NCBI GenBank assembly: GCA_035651115.1
Contig: DASRGL010000012.1
Coordinates: 1 to 18,472 of the forward strand
DNA: 18,472 nt
Reading direction: 5' to 3'
Origin: DASRGL01 sp035651115
GTDB taxonomy: Bacteria > Armatimonadota > Chthonomonadetes > Chthonomonadales > Chthonomonadaceae
The notes below the pieces were generated by a model that was given only the letters and a program-made list of their open reading frames with translations, made no database searches and was not told the DNA's origin. Every line of letters starts with the position of its first letter. Positions within the stretch are counted from its first letter, which is position 1. The translations under genes and the position numbers were made by a program. Below, in pieces: positions 1-6,870 of this stretch.

Positions 1-108
1 AAGACGACAGACTTCGACTACCGGGACACGCTCGGCAACCGTCTCAAGTACGAGGGCCGCAACGCCAACCTCGGCGCGTTCCGGCTTTCCAGCGCGCCGC
101 AGCCGTGA
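1..108 (+). CDS. 3' end of a secreted or surface beta-helix-like protein (partial)
   Basis: Frame 1 is open from the window edge to a TGA at 106-108 and gives the last 35 residues of a protein. The tail has the pattern D-F-x-Y-R-x-x-x-G-N-R ... N-L-G-A-F. This resembles the C-terminal end of right-handed parallel beta-helix proteins, which often finish with a G-N-P-R ... D-I-G-A-F/Y segment. That match is my inference from a short tail; the catalytic or repeat part lies outside the window. It is the only plus-strand gene and converges with the membrane protein that follows, with one base between the two stop codons and no room for a terminator. It could also be the end of an unrelated extracellular protein. 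Confidence 0.5.
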   Translation, partial: KTTDFDYRDTLGNRLKYEGRNANLGAFRLSSAPQP

Positions 109-109
109 C

Positions 110-2140
110 TCAGTAGCCCCAGAAGCTGTACATGCGCTGGCCGGTCGCGACGCTGGCAAGGCTCCAGAGCGAGCCGACGACCGCCTGCCCCAGGATCAGC
201 CCATAGAAGAACGGGATCAGGCGGTGATAGAGCGTGCGCCCGCCAAAGCGTAACACGACTCCTTTGACGGCCCAGGCGATCAGCAGCGGCAGCCAGACGA
301 TGTTCATCTCGAACGTGGCAGTGATGGCGTAGCAGATGGGGTGCAGCGGCCACCACAAGAACTGCCGCCGCAAGAGAAACAGGCCGAAGCAGGTCAGCGC
401 GCCCACGACCGTCGCGAAGCCCATCCCCTGGTTCGGCATCTTTGGCGCGTCGAGCCAGCTATTGAGCCGGTTGAACGTCTCCCACCCCGCATAGGCCGGA
501 AAGCCCCAGCGCGCCGCGTTGCCTAGCGCATAGCCCTGGTGCAGCATCCCCCAGAACCCCGCCAGCGAGCCGACCAGCATCGCCATCAGGAACGTCCAGA
601 ACATCTGGCGGCGGTTGGCGCGGGCGTTGTCCGCCATCTTCAGGACTTCCATGCCGTGCGGCATCACGTCGCTGCGATGCAGCTTGCTGAACCAGTAGAA
701 CAGGCTGAACACAGTCAAATCGCGGGGCGTGAAGGCGCGCGGGCCGAGAACATCGGTCAGCACCACCTCCGGCGCGGCATTGATCAGGTCATGCACCGGC
801 GCTCCCAACTCCGCCCGCATCCGCGTCACCGTCAGCAGCGCCAGCCAGTAGAGAACGAAGAAGACGACCGTCCATTTCCACTGCAATCCGGCCAGATGGC
901 AGAAGACGATCAGCCCGACGAACGAGACGGCGAACCCGATGAGCGCGGCCCGGTAGCTGATGGCCTCGCCCGCGTCGCTCAACTCGGACGGCCTGCCTAC
1001 GGCACACCGCCAGGCCATCGCCAGATACTGCCGCGCGCCCCACAGCGTCATCACGCCCAGCATCATCAGCGCGCCGAAGCTCTGATAGTTCACATAGGGG
1101 AATTCGGGCGCGATGTCCCACCCCATCGCGCTGCAAAACACCAACTGCGCCTTCCAGAAGAGGAAGAAGAACCAGCAGGAGAACAGCAGATCGAGCGGCA
1201 GCAGGTAGCCGATGCCGAGGATGATGGGATAGAACGAGATGGTTGTCCAGCCCATCGCCGACCAGGGCTTGTCTTTGAAGTTGGTCGAGATGACGATATA
1301 GTTGATGGGAACCGACGGCAGCGAGGGATAGAGGACGGCGAAGCCGTTGAGCAGGTCTATGCCGCCCGCGAGGAGAAACCCGGCCCAGAGCAGCCGGTTC
1401 CGCCAGAGTCGCTGCGTCGGGTTCGTCATCTCCAGCGGCAGCATGACCAGCGGGAACGGCAGCCGCTCCTGCTCTACCCAGCGGCGGCGCAGCAGCGAGT
1501 TCAGGCACATCATGCCGATTCCCATCAGCGCGATAAAGAGCATCCAGGAGGCTATCGGCAGCGCCCAGGCGCGCAGATGGGCCAGGGTATAGAGCGTGGA
1601 GTTGCCGCTATAGTAGCCGCGCAGCGCCTCCGGGTCGGTGACCGTCAGCCAGCGCGGGACGTACTGCTCCCAGGCGGCGCTGTACTCCGGCTGGAACGTG
1701 CGCGTCCAGCCGACATGCCCGATATAGTGCATCAATATCTGCAGCAGGTCGCAGCCCGCCATGGCGCTGCCCGCCGCCAGCGTCGTATAGACGGCGAGGA
1801 GATCGGCCTGCGTGAGCGCCCAGCCGGGCCGCACGCGCCGCACGACGCCGTTCCCGATATGCAGCAGCAGGAGCCAGAAGAGGACGTTGGCAAGCAACGA
1901 GAGCGTCGTCGGATAGGGGCCGAACTGCACGGCCTCGATGGTGATGATCCAGAAGGCGTTGAGCGGGGTGAGCAGCAGCCCGACCAGCAGCCCGCGCCAG
2001 ATCGGGAACGGGCGCGGCGCGCGCCGGGTCTCCGTCCAAGACGCGGTGGAGGCGGCTTCGGGCGGCGAGGGAACCGCCTCCGCAGGGGTGGAGACCGCCC
2101 GGAAGGCCGTTATCGCGTGAGGGTCTTCGCGCTTCCTCAT
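110..2140 (-). CDS. Large multi-pass membrane protein, DUF6785/DUF6784-like
   Basis: About 676 residues with roughly 13 hydrophobic segments spread over the whole length. A short basic N-terminus (MRKRED) and a Pro/Ala-rich stretch come before the first segment, which contains LLLTPLNAFWI. That first segment and the overall length resemble the DUF6785 (N-terminal) plus DUF6784 (C-terminal) membrane proteins found in Armatimonadota and Planctomycetota; this is recognition from memory. No enzyme motif is evident. Transport is a possible role but unproven. ATG at 2138-2140 is chosen. An in-frame TTG two codons upstream (5' base 2146) is the alternative and is better spaced from a weak GGAAA ribosome site (7 versus 13 bases). 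The gene is last on the minus strand and lies downstream of a hairpin, so it probably has its own expression. Confidence 0.8.
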   Translation of the reverse strand: MRKREDPHAITAFRAVSTPAEAVPSPPEAASTASWTETRRAPRPFPIWRGLLVGLLLTPLNAFWIITIEAVQFGPYPTTLSLLANVLFWLLLLHIGNGVVRRVRPGWALTQADLLAVYTTLAAGSAMAGCDLLQILMHYIGHVGWTRTFQPEYSAAWEQYVPRWLTVTDPEALRGYYSGNSTLYTLAHLRAWALPIASWMLFIALMGIGMMCLNSLLRRRWVEQERLPFPLVMLPLEMTNPTQRLWRNRLLWAGFLLAGGIDLLNGFAVLYPSLPSVPINYIVISTNFKDKPWSAMGWTTISFYPIILGIGYLLPLDLLFSCWFFFLFWKAQLVFCSAMGWDIAPEFPYVNYQSFGALMMLGVMTLWGARQYLAMAWRCAVGRPSELSDAGEAISYRAALIGFAVSFVGLIVFCHLAGLQWKWTVVFFVLYWLALLTVTRMRAELGAPVHDLINAAPEVVLTDVLGPRAFTPRDLTVFSLFYWFSKLHRSDVMPHGMEVLKMADNARANRRQMFWTFLMAMLVGSLAGFWGMLHQGYALGNAARWGFPAYAGWETFNRLNSWLDAPKMPNQGMGFATVVGALTCFGLFLLRRQFLWWPLHPICYAITATFEMNIVWLPLLIAWAVKGVVLRFGGRTLYHRLIPFFYGLILGQAVVGSLWSLASVATGQRMYSFWGY

Positions 2141-2170
2141 GAGCAAAACGAGATTTCCAACGCAAACTCA

Positions 2171-2196
2171 GGGCGGCTCCTATCGAGGAGCCGCCC
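2171..2196 (-). terminator. Strong hairpin after the first pseudopilin module
   Basis: GGGCGGCTCC at 2171-2180 pairs perfectly with 2187-2196 across a 6-base loop. It lies about 30 bases past the stop of the small membrane protein gene and about 30 bases before the next start. On the minus strand it is followed only by TGAGTTTGCG, so the U-tract is poor. It is best read as a terminator-like hairpin, but a 5'-leader structure of the DUF6785-like gene is possible. Confidence 0.5.
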
Positions 2197-2225
2197 TTGA
2201 CGTACCGGAGAACAGGCGTCTTCCA

Positions 2226-2471
2226 CTACGGACGGTTCGGAGCCGCTTTCCCGGCCTCGCTCGTGCCGGGCCGCGTCGGACGGTGCGGAATCGGCCCCGA
2301 GATCTGCAAGGGCGGCGCGTTCGGGTCTACCTTCATGGACGCGGGCAGATCGCTGGCCGACGGCCCGGAGACCGCGCGGTTCGACCGGAACACGAACTGC
2401 CAGAGGACGAGGACAACCGCGACGACGATGAGGGCCACCGCGACTGCCGGAGAAACTCTGCCGCCTTTCAT
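2226..2471 (-). CDS. Small single-pass membrane protein of pseudopilin module 1
   Basis: 81 residues. A short basic N-terminus (MKGGR) leads into SPAVAVALIVVAVVLVLWQ, one transmembrane helix at about residues 7-28. A Pro-rich tail of about 50 residues follows. ATG at 2471 is chosen because AAGGGAG sits 8 bases upstream; an in-frame ATG at 2492 would add seven residues and has no such site. The protein matches the small product at 3636-3863 in layout and short motifs (SPA-V/L-AV, ending in WQ, then D-L/M-P-A). Both follow a pseudopilin gene. The function is unknown. A partner or anchor for the pseudopilin-like product is an inference from gene order. It is not itself a prepilin, because it has no G-F-T-L-I-E cleavage motif. 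Confidence 0.7.
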   Translation of the reverse strand: MKGGRVSPAVAVALIVVAVVLVLWQFVFRSNRAVSGPSASDLPASMKVDPNAPPLQISGPIPHRPTRPGTSEAGKAAPNRP

Positions 2472-2523
2472 CCCTGTGTCTCCCTTCTTCATGCGCAGTA
2501 GACTTCCCGCAGAATCTCCTTCG

Positions 2524-2564
2524 GAGCGCAGCGCAGAATCTGATGGGGATATTTCGCTGCGCTC
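2524..2564. repeat. Inverted repeat in the pseudopilin 1 / small protein gap
   Basis: GAGCGCAGCG at 2524-2533 pairs with 2555-2564 across a 21-base spacer. The 136-base gap around it also has a direct repeat, CGCAGAATCT, at 2508-2517 and 2532-2541. The gap in the other module is only 16 bases, so this stretch is an addition. It may set the relative expression of the two genes. No coding content is seen. Confidence 0.45.
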
Positions 2565-2607
2565 AATCGGACGATTTTGAGAAGTCTGGAAGAGGCTGTT
2601 TTCCCGC

Positions 2608-3507
2608 CTACTCGAGATCCCAGACATAGACGCTCTTATCAATGACGCGGCTGCTCTGCGGGTTGCTGTTGGGCGTGCTGCCGTCATACTGAATGCCCTT
2701 GATCAGGTCGAGCGGCCTGGAGCCTTTGACGTGTCCATCCACCCAGACGATGTTCATGATACCGTTGTGGCGGGGATAGGCGCCGCCGTAACGCTGCCAG
2801 CTGCATCCGTGCGTGGCGTCGTTGAAGAACCAGCCAAAGTAGTAGAGCGTCGTATTGGCGTAGTTGTTGCCGTTGGCATCGAGAATGGCAGGCGCGTCTT
2901 CGGAGAACCAGCCGCCCTCGATGGGGGTGCAGTTGGGCGGCGTGCCGGTGGCCCACCAGGTCGTAGAGTCGGCCAGTTCGACGGTCGCGGCGGGCTGCGC
3001 GATGGCGGCCAGCGCGACGCCGATATACTGATCCAGGCTGTTGCCGGGGGAGAGGAAGGCGTAGTTGTAGCCGTAGTTGGCCTGATAGCCGCGCATCACC
3101 TCGATCTGGGACTGGGTCGGCGGGCTGCTGCAGAACCAGCAGTGGCTCGGACTCAGATAGGTCTGATCGTTGGCCGCGCCATCGGACGGGCAGCGGATCA
3201 ACTGCCAGTTTTTCATATAGGGCATGATCATCTGCGGCCAGGTGAACTGCGCGAACTGCGCGCCGCCGCTTTCGAGCATGGGCATGACCTCGTCATAGTC
3301 CTGGACATACATCTGAATAGCCAGTCCCAGTTGCTTGGCCTGGGCGAGACAGGCGGTTTTGCGGGCCTGCTCGCGCGCCTGGGCGAAGACGGGGAAAAGA
3401 ATGGCGGCCAGTATCGCGATTATTGCGATGACGACGAGCAGTTCGATCAAGGTAAAACCATGCGGGGCGGGGCGTCGCCCCTTCGCGCCTTTCGGCAGCC
3501 GTACCAT
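2608..3507 (-). CDS. H-X9-DG pseudopilin-like protein 1 (DUF1559-type)
   Basis: 299 residues. A basic 17-residue leader ends in G17, followed by FTLIELLVVIAIIAIL with Glu at mature position 5. This is the type IV/type II prepilin peptidase site and hydrophobic helix. The C-terminus carries the H-X9-DG motif (H247, D257-G258) in RHNGIMNIVWVDGHVK. The middle has RCPSDGAANDQTYL and several Cys and aromatic residues typical of this exported group. The product should be processed by a prepilin peptidase and exposed outside the membrane, but no assembly genes are nearby. ATG at 3507 has AAAGGAG 7 bases upstream. It is paralogous to the product at 3880-4788. Role as a major pilin is unlikely given the length; a minor pseudopilin or surface protein is more likely. 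Confidence 0.85.
   Translation of the reverse strand: MVRLPKGAKGRRPAPHGFTLIELLVVIAIIAILAAILFPVFAQAREQARKTACLAQAKQLGLAIQMYVQDYDEVMPMLESGGAQFAQFTWPQMIMPYMKNWQLIRCPSDGAANDQTYLSPSHCWFCSSPPTQSQIEVMRGYQANYGYNYAFLSPGNSLDQYIGVALAAIAQPAATVELADSTTWWATGTPPNCTPIEGGWFSEDAPAILDANGNNYANTTLYYFGWFFNDATHGCSWQRYGGAYPRHNGIMNIVWVDGHVKGSRPLDLIKGIQYDGSTPNSNPQSSRVIDKSVYVWDLE
3374..3444. repeat. 71-base segment identical to 4670-4740
   Basis: This part of pseudopilin gene 1, encoding the N-terminal helix just after the cleavage site, is identical base for base to 4670-4740 of pseudopilin gene 2. The flanking codons differ. Confidence 0.85.
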
Positions 3508-3596
3508 CTTCGGTCTCCTTTGCGTTCAGTGCTTGGTCAGAAACAGAATCAACCTCGATAAATCCTTACGACGATACGATGGAACAGACATCGGCG

Positions 3597-3626
3597 GCTG
3601 CCGGGTATGATCCCGTACCCGGCAGC
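3597..3626 (-). terminator. Strong hairpin after the second pseudopilin module
   Basis: GCTGCCGGGTA at 3597-3607 pairs perfectly with 3616-3626 over an 8-base loop. It starts 9 bases past the TAG stop of the small membrane protein gene on the minus strand. No U-run follows (CGCCGATGTC). The position matches that of the hairpin at 2171-2196 after the other module, which supports a transcript-end role. Confidence 0.5.
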
Positions 3627-3635
3627 GATGCGAAT

Positions 3636-3863
3636 CTAGCGTGCGCCCGCCGCGCCGCCCGGCGTTCGCCTCATGCCCTGCGGCTGGACGGGAACGTAGC
3701 CCGGTCGCGGCGGCGTGGTGTCGTCCCGGATATTCGCGGGCATATCTTTCAGGCCCAGCGTCGGCGGCGGCGCGGTCGCTCTGCGAATCTGCCAGATCAG
3801 CAGCGCCACCGCCGCCAGGCAGAGAATGACGGCCAGCGCCGGGGAACGTTTCAGTTGCTCCAT
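3636..3863 (-). CDS. Small single-pass membrane protein of pseudopilin module 2
   Basis: 75 residues. MEQLKR is followed by SPALAVILCLAAVALLIWQ, a single transmembrane helix at about residues 7-26. The tail is Pro/Arg-rich and contains DMPANIRDDTTPPRP. ATG at 3863 is chosen because AGGG lies 7 bases upstream; a GTG two codons earlier would sit on top of that site. It starts 16 bases after the stop of the pseudopilin gene, so the pair is surely one transcript. It is related to the 81-residue product at 2226-2471. No known family is recognised. The repeated pairing suggests that the two products act together at the membrane. Confidence 0.75.
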   Translation of the reverse strand: MEQLKRSPALAVILCLAAVALLIWQIRRATAPPPTLGLKDMPANIRDDTTPPRPGYVPVQPQGMRRTPGGAAGAR

Positions 3864-3879
3864 ATCCACACCCTATGGC

Positions 3880-4788
3880 CTAATTCCGGCCCCACCAGTA
3901 GGCTTCCGGATCCACCACTTCGCTGTCCGGCGGAGCCTGCACCTTGTACTTTACCCCGGCGAGCATATCGAAGGGTTTCATGCTCTTGACATGACCGTCC
4001 ATGAAGCCGACATTCATCAAGCCGTTGTGGCGCGGCCAGGCCCCGCCATACTGGTTGTAGTTGCACGCCGAGCCGGGCGCGGCGTTCGGATCGAAGTACC
4101 AACCCTGGTTCCAGGAACTCTGGTTGTTGCCGGAGCCGTCAATGGAGGGCGGATCGGCCCAGTAGTAGCCGCCGAGAATGGGCGAGCAGTTCGGGAAGGA
4201 GCCGGAGATCCACCAGGTCGTCGAGTCCACGCCCATGATCATGTGCGCCGGGCGCGCGATGGCTCCCATCGAGACGCCGGAACGCACATCGTCGGGCCAG
4301 AGGTTGGGCGTCGGGGAGAGATAGACGTAGTTGTAGCCGAAGTTGGTCTGGAACCCGCGCGAGAATTCGATGCCCGCCTGCGAGTTGCAGAAGTCGGCAG
4401 TGTTGGGCGTGACCCCGTTTCCACCGAGGCAGTTGGCAAGATAGGTCTGGTCGTTGGCCGCGCCGTCAGTGGGACACCGGAAGATGTTCCAGTTCTTGAT
4501 ATAGGGCTGCACCAACTGCGGCCAGGTCTTGGCGTGCGTGCCGCCGACCCGATCCCCGCCCCAATCGGCTCCGGGCGGCACGGCCTCGTCGTAGTCCTGC
4601 GTATACATCAGGACGCTGAGCGTGATCTGCTTGCAGTTGGAGAGACAGGCGGTCTTACGGGCCTGTTCCCGCGCCTGGGCGAAGACGGGGAAAAGAATGG
4701 CGGCCAGTATCGCGATTATTGCGATGACGACGAGCAGTTCAATCAAGGTGAACCCGCGCCGGGGCGTTGGTTGAGGCGTTCGAATCAT
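3880..4788 (-). CDS. H-X9-DG pseudopilin-like protein 2 (DUF1559-type)
   Basis: 302 residues. A short basic leader ends in G12, then FTLIELLVVIAIIAIL with Glu at mature position 5, the prepilin peptidase signature. The C-terminus has H-X9-DG (H254, D264-G265) in RHNGLMNVGFMDGHVK. RCPTDGAANDQTYL in the middle matches the first paralog. ATG at 4788 has GGAAGGAG about 11 bases upstream. The 152-base gap upstream (4789-4940) holds the ribosome site and probably the promoter; a TTGGCA with TATCGC 16 bases later is only a faint candidate. Membrane-anchored and exported after leader removal. No type II secretion or type IV pilus machinery gene lies in the window. Confidence 0.85.
   Translation of the reverse strand: MIRTPQPTPRRGFTLIELLVVIAIIAILAAILFPVFAQAREQARKTACLSNCKQITLSVLMYTQDYDEAVPPGADWGGDRVGGTHAKTWPQLVQPYIKNWNIFRCPTDGAANDQTYLANCLGGNGVTPNTADFCNSQAGIEFSRGFQTNFGYNYVYLSPTPNLWPDDVRSGVSMGAIARPAHMIMGVDSTTWWISGSFPNCSPILGGYYWADPPSIDGSGNNQSSWNQGWYFDPNAAPGSACNYNQYGGAWPRHNGLMNVGFMDGHVKSMKPFDMLAGVKYKVQAPPDSEVVDPEAYWWGRN
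4670..4740. repeat. 71-base segment identical to 3374-3444
   Basis: This is the second copy of the identical stretch, in pseudopilin gene 2. It encodes the hydrophobic N-terminal helix through VFAQAREQA. Outside it the two genes diverge at synonymous and non-synonymous sites. Confidence 0.85.
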
Positions 4789-4940
4789 CTATTTGCGTTC
4801 TCCTTCCACTTGAGAGCTTGCCTGCCAGCCGGGGCGGCAAGGCGGCTGCGATAGAGATAACAAGCGTGCTGCCAAGAGCGCGTCCGCGCCTGTGCGCCGA
4901 ACCGAGCGGGGCCGCTTGTGCCTGCTGCACAAAGCGTGCC

Positions 4941-5759
4941 TTAATGCTGGCCCGGCACGTAGACCTTCCCGTTGCGCGTCACCGGTATGCCCGTTCCGAT
5001 GTAGCGCGGCACGCCGCCCAGGTCGAGATTGTCCTTGCGGACGTAGTTGTAGATGATGTTCGTCCGGGTCGTGTCGGAGTTGTTGCCGCCCGCCTTATGG
5101 ATGACGCGCGCCAGGAAGAAGAGCGCATCTCCGGCCTTGAACTCGAACGAGATGCCCTGCGGCGCATAGAGATGCTTGTCGGCGACCTCGCGCGCCTTGC
5201 TCGATACGGCCTCGCCGGGCAGCGTATGGGGCAGCGGCCCCAGTTTGTGCGTTCCGGGAATGACCCAGGTGGCTCCGGAGTCGGGATCCATATCGTGCAG
5301 ATAGAAGATGACGGCGGCGTTGCGGTCATTGACCTGCGGATCGAAATACTCCGAATCCTGATGCCAGTCGCGATAGGTTCCGGGAAAGCCGGGTATCTTG
5401 GAGACGAAACTGGTCTCGTACAGGTTGATGTCCGGGCCGATAAGCGCATCCATCGTCAGGGCGATTTTCGGATGAAAAGCCAGGTCATAGAACCGATCGT
5501 CGAAGAGCGGCAGGTCGAAGCCGCCCCAGATAGCGTGGGGATTGTCGGCAGGGCGCGGCGACAGGTCGGTGGTCATCATGCAGGAGAAGTAGGGATGATC
5601 CGCCGGCATACAGAGCAGCCGGGTCATGGCCTCCCGATAGGTCTGCACCTCTTCCGGGGTGAAGGCGTTGCGGAGGACATGATACCCGCGCTCTTCAAAT
5701 GCGGCCTTCTCTTCGAGAGTGACAGGCGACGCTGTCTCTATCTTTTCCAGAGTTTGCAT
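4941..5759 (-). CDS. Phytanoyl-CoA dioxygenase (PhyH) family protein
   Basis: 272 residues, a usual length for bacterial PhyH-family Fe(II)/2-oxoglutarate dioxygenases. The iron triad is visible: H133 and D135 in DWHQDSEYF, and H221 in ARVIHKAGGNNSD. R232 in TTRTNII is the likely 2-oxoglutarate anchor. The jelly-roll core covers most of the protein, and GATWVIPGTHKLG is the typical strand before the distal histidine. It should be a soluble cytoplasmic hydroxylase; the substrate cannot be read from the sequence. ATG at 5759 is chosen because AAGGA lies 6 bases upstream; an in-frame ATG at 5774 would add five residues and lacks such a site. It stands alone, with gaps on both sides, so co-function with its neighbours is not implied. 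Confidence 0.88.
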   Translation of the reverse strand: MQTLEKIETASPVTLEEKAAFEERGYHVLRNAFTPEEVQTYREAMTRLLCMPADHPYFSCMMTTDLSPRPADNPHAIWGGFDLPLFDDRFYDLAFHPKIALTMDALIGPDINLYETSFVSKIPGFPGTYRDWHQDSEYFDPQVNDRNAAVIFYLHDMDPDSGATWVIPGTHKLGPLPHTLPGEAVSSKAREVADKHLYAPQGISFEFKAGDALFFLARVIHKAGGNNSDTTRTNIIYNYVRKDNLDLGGVPRYIGTGIPVTRNGKVYVPGQH

Positions 5760-5911
5760 AAGCGATCCTTGCATCCAGTGTGGCGGACAGCCGCGCGCGA
5801 AAACTGCCCACCCTGATAAAGCCTTTCGGAACGCGCTTACCCTTCCCGTATGGGTACAGAATCACCACGAGAAACCGGGCCAAAAACAGGAGAATACGGC
5901 GTTCCTCTCAA

Positions 5912-5940
5912 AATCTATCATGCATTGGCGTTCTTCGCAA
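5912..5940 (-). promoter_or_regulatory. Possible promoter for the PhyH-family gene
   Basis: On the minus strand, TTGCGA (5935-5940) and TAGATT (5912-5917) are separated by 17 bases. Each matches the sigma-70 consensus at four of six positions. The leader would be about 150 bases. The rest of the 276-base gap (5760-6035) shows no coding signal. Confidence 0.25.
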
Positions 5941-5983
5941 TGGCCCAGAATCACTTTTTGTGGTCTGAATTCACTCTGGAAGA

Positions 5984-6007
5984 GAGAAACAGGTCATCGC
6001 CTGTCTC
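5984..6007 (-). terminator. Possible weak terminator after the methyltransferase gene
   Basis: ACAGG (5989-5993) pairs with CCTGT (6000-6004) over a 6-base loop. GAG/CTC outside it can add three more pairs past a bulge. On the minus strand it is followed by the pyrimidine-rich TCTCTTCC. It lies about 30 bases past the methyltransferase stop. The stem is short, so the call is weak. Confidence 0.3.
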
Positions 6008-6035
6008 GTGATTCGCTCCAATGCAACCGCCCTGC

Positions 6036-6698
6036 CTATCCGATGCGCCGCTCGCCGACGAGCAGGGCGACCTCCACCGGACGGTTTTCCTGGCCCGCTT
6101 CTTCCAGCAGCACCGTCTGGGTCTCCAGGGCGATCTGCCAGCCGGATTTCTCCAGGTGCGCGACGAACTCCAGCGCCTGGGGCCGTCCGGGATCGGACAG
6201 CAGCAGCCTGCCGCCGGGCGCGAGATTCTGCCGGAAGATCGTTTCGAGGTAGAAGTGCATGGCGCGCTCGTAGAGGATGTCTGCGCCGAGGAGGATGTTG
6301 TAGCGCGTGGAGTGCGACCAGTCTCGCCAGTCGGCAAGAAACTGCTGGATGTCCCCCACCCCATTCTGCCGCGCGTTCTCTCGCGCCACCAGAAGCGCGC
6401 CCTTCTGATGGTCGGTCTGCCAGACCTGCGCGCCGAGCGCCTGGGCCACGATGCCCGGCAGCCCCACGCCCGCGCCCAGTTCCAGCACGCTCCTGCCCGC
6501 GACCCGCGCCGGGTCTGCCGCCAGCCAGCGCGCCAGCCCCACCGCCGACTCCCACAGCAGGAAGCCATACGGAAAATGCTCCAGCTCCTCAGCGGCGTCC
6601 AGCAGGGCGTCTTGATTCTGCACCGCCGTCACGCGGTAGGCCCGCGCGCCGATGGCGATCTCCGTCGTGACCAGCGGCAGCTTCTCTGGAAAAGACAT
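6036..6698 (-). CDS. Class I SAM methyltransferase, METTL21/Methyltransf_16-like
   Basis: 220 residues. The SAM-binding motif I is VLELGAGVGLPGI at about residues 71-83. D96 in WQTDH fits motif II, and GADILYE at about 138-144 matches the D-x-x-Y-E post-motif of the lysine methyltransferase-like group (METTL21, ETFB-KMT). The N-terminal FPYGFLLWESAVGLARWL resembles the segment before motif I in that family. A protein lysine or other small target is possible; the substrate is not readable. ATG at 6698 is chosen. The frame stays open further upstream, but only through a palindromic repeat, so that extension is not coding. The repeat ends 7 bases before the ATG and no clear ribosome site remains. 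Confidence 0.78.
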   Translation of the reverse strand: MSFPEKLPLVTTEIAIGARAYRVTAVQNQDALLDAAEELEHFPYGFLLWESAVGLARWLAADPARVAGRSVLELGAGVGLPGIVAQALGAQVWQTDHQKGALLVARENARQNGVGDIQQFLADWRDWSHSTRYNILLGADILYERAMHFYLETIFRQNLAPGGRLLLSDPGRPQALEFVAHLEKSGWQIALETQTVLLEEAGQENRPVEVALLVGERRIG

Positions 6699-6705
6699 GG
6701 ATTTG

Positions 6706-6870
6706 AACCACAGAGGCACGGAGACACGGAGGAAGCACGGAGAAAAGCAAAAGAGCAGAGAAGAATCCAGGAAGGCACCAAAGGAACACAAAGCAGGCTC
6801 ATCAAGTCTACCCTCTGTCTCTCCTCCTGTTTTTCTCCGTGTCTCCGTGCCTCTAGCGCAGCGGGTGGTT
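6706..6870. repeat. Palindromic interspersed element R1 (AACCAC/AGAGGCACGGAG type)
   Basis: The left arm, AACCAC plus AGAGGCACGGAGACACGGAG (6706-6731), is mirrored on the right by CTCCGTGTCTCCGTGCCTCT (6835-6854) and GTGGTT (6865-6870). A 10-base insertion splits the right arm. The inner part is purine-rich and low in complexity. I recognise this sequence type as a dispersed intergenic repeat seen in several phyla; that is from memory. It fills the whole gap between the metallophosphoesterase stop (TAA at 6869-6871) and the methyltransferase start. Confidence 0.8.

Noticed and set aside
539..2200. Long plus-strand open frame opposite the DUF6785-like gene
   Set aside because: Composition is Arg/Gln/His/Pro-rich with no domain. 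It mirrors the codon pattern of the minus-strand membrane protein, as expected in GC-rich DNA.
2608..4788. Type IV pilus or type II secretion operon
   Set aside because: Only two pseudopilin-like genes are present; no ATPase, platform protein, secretin or prepilin peptidase lies in the window.
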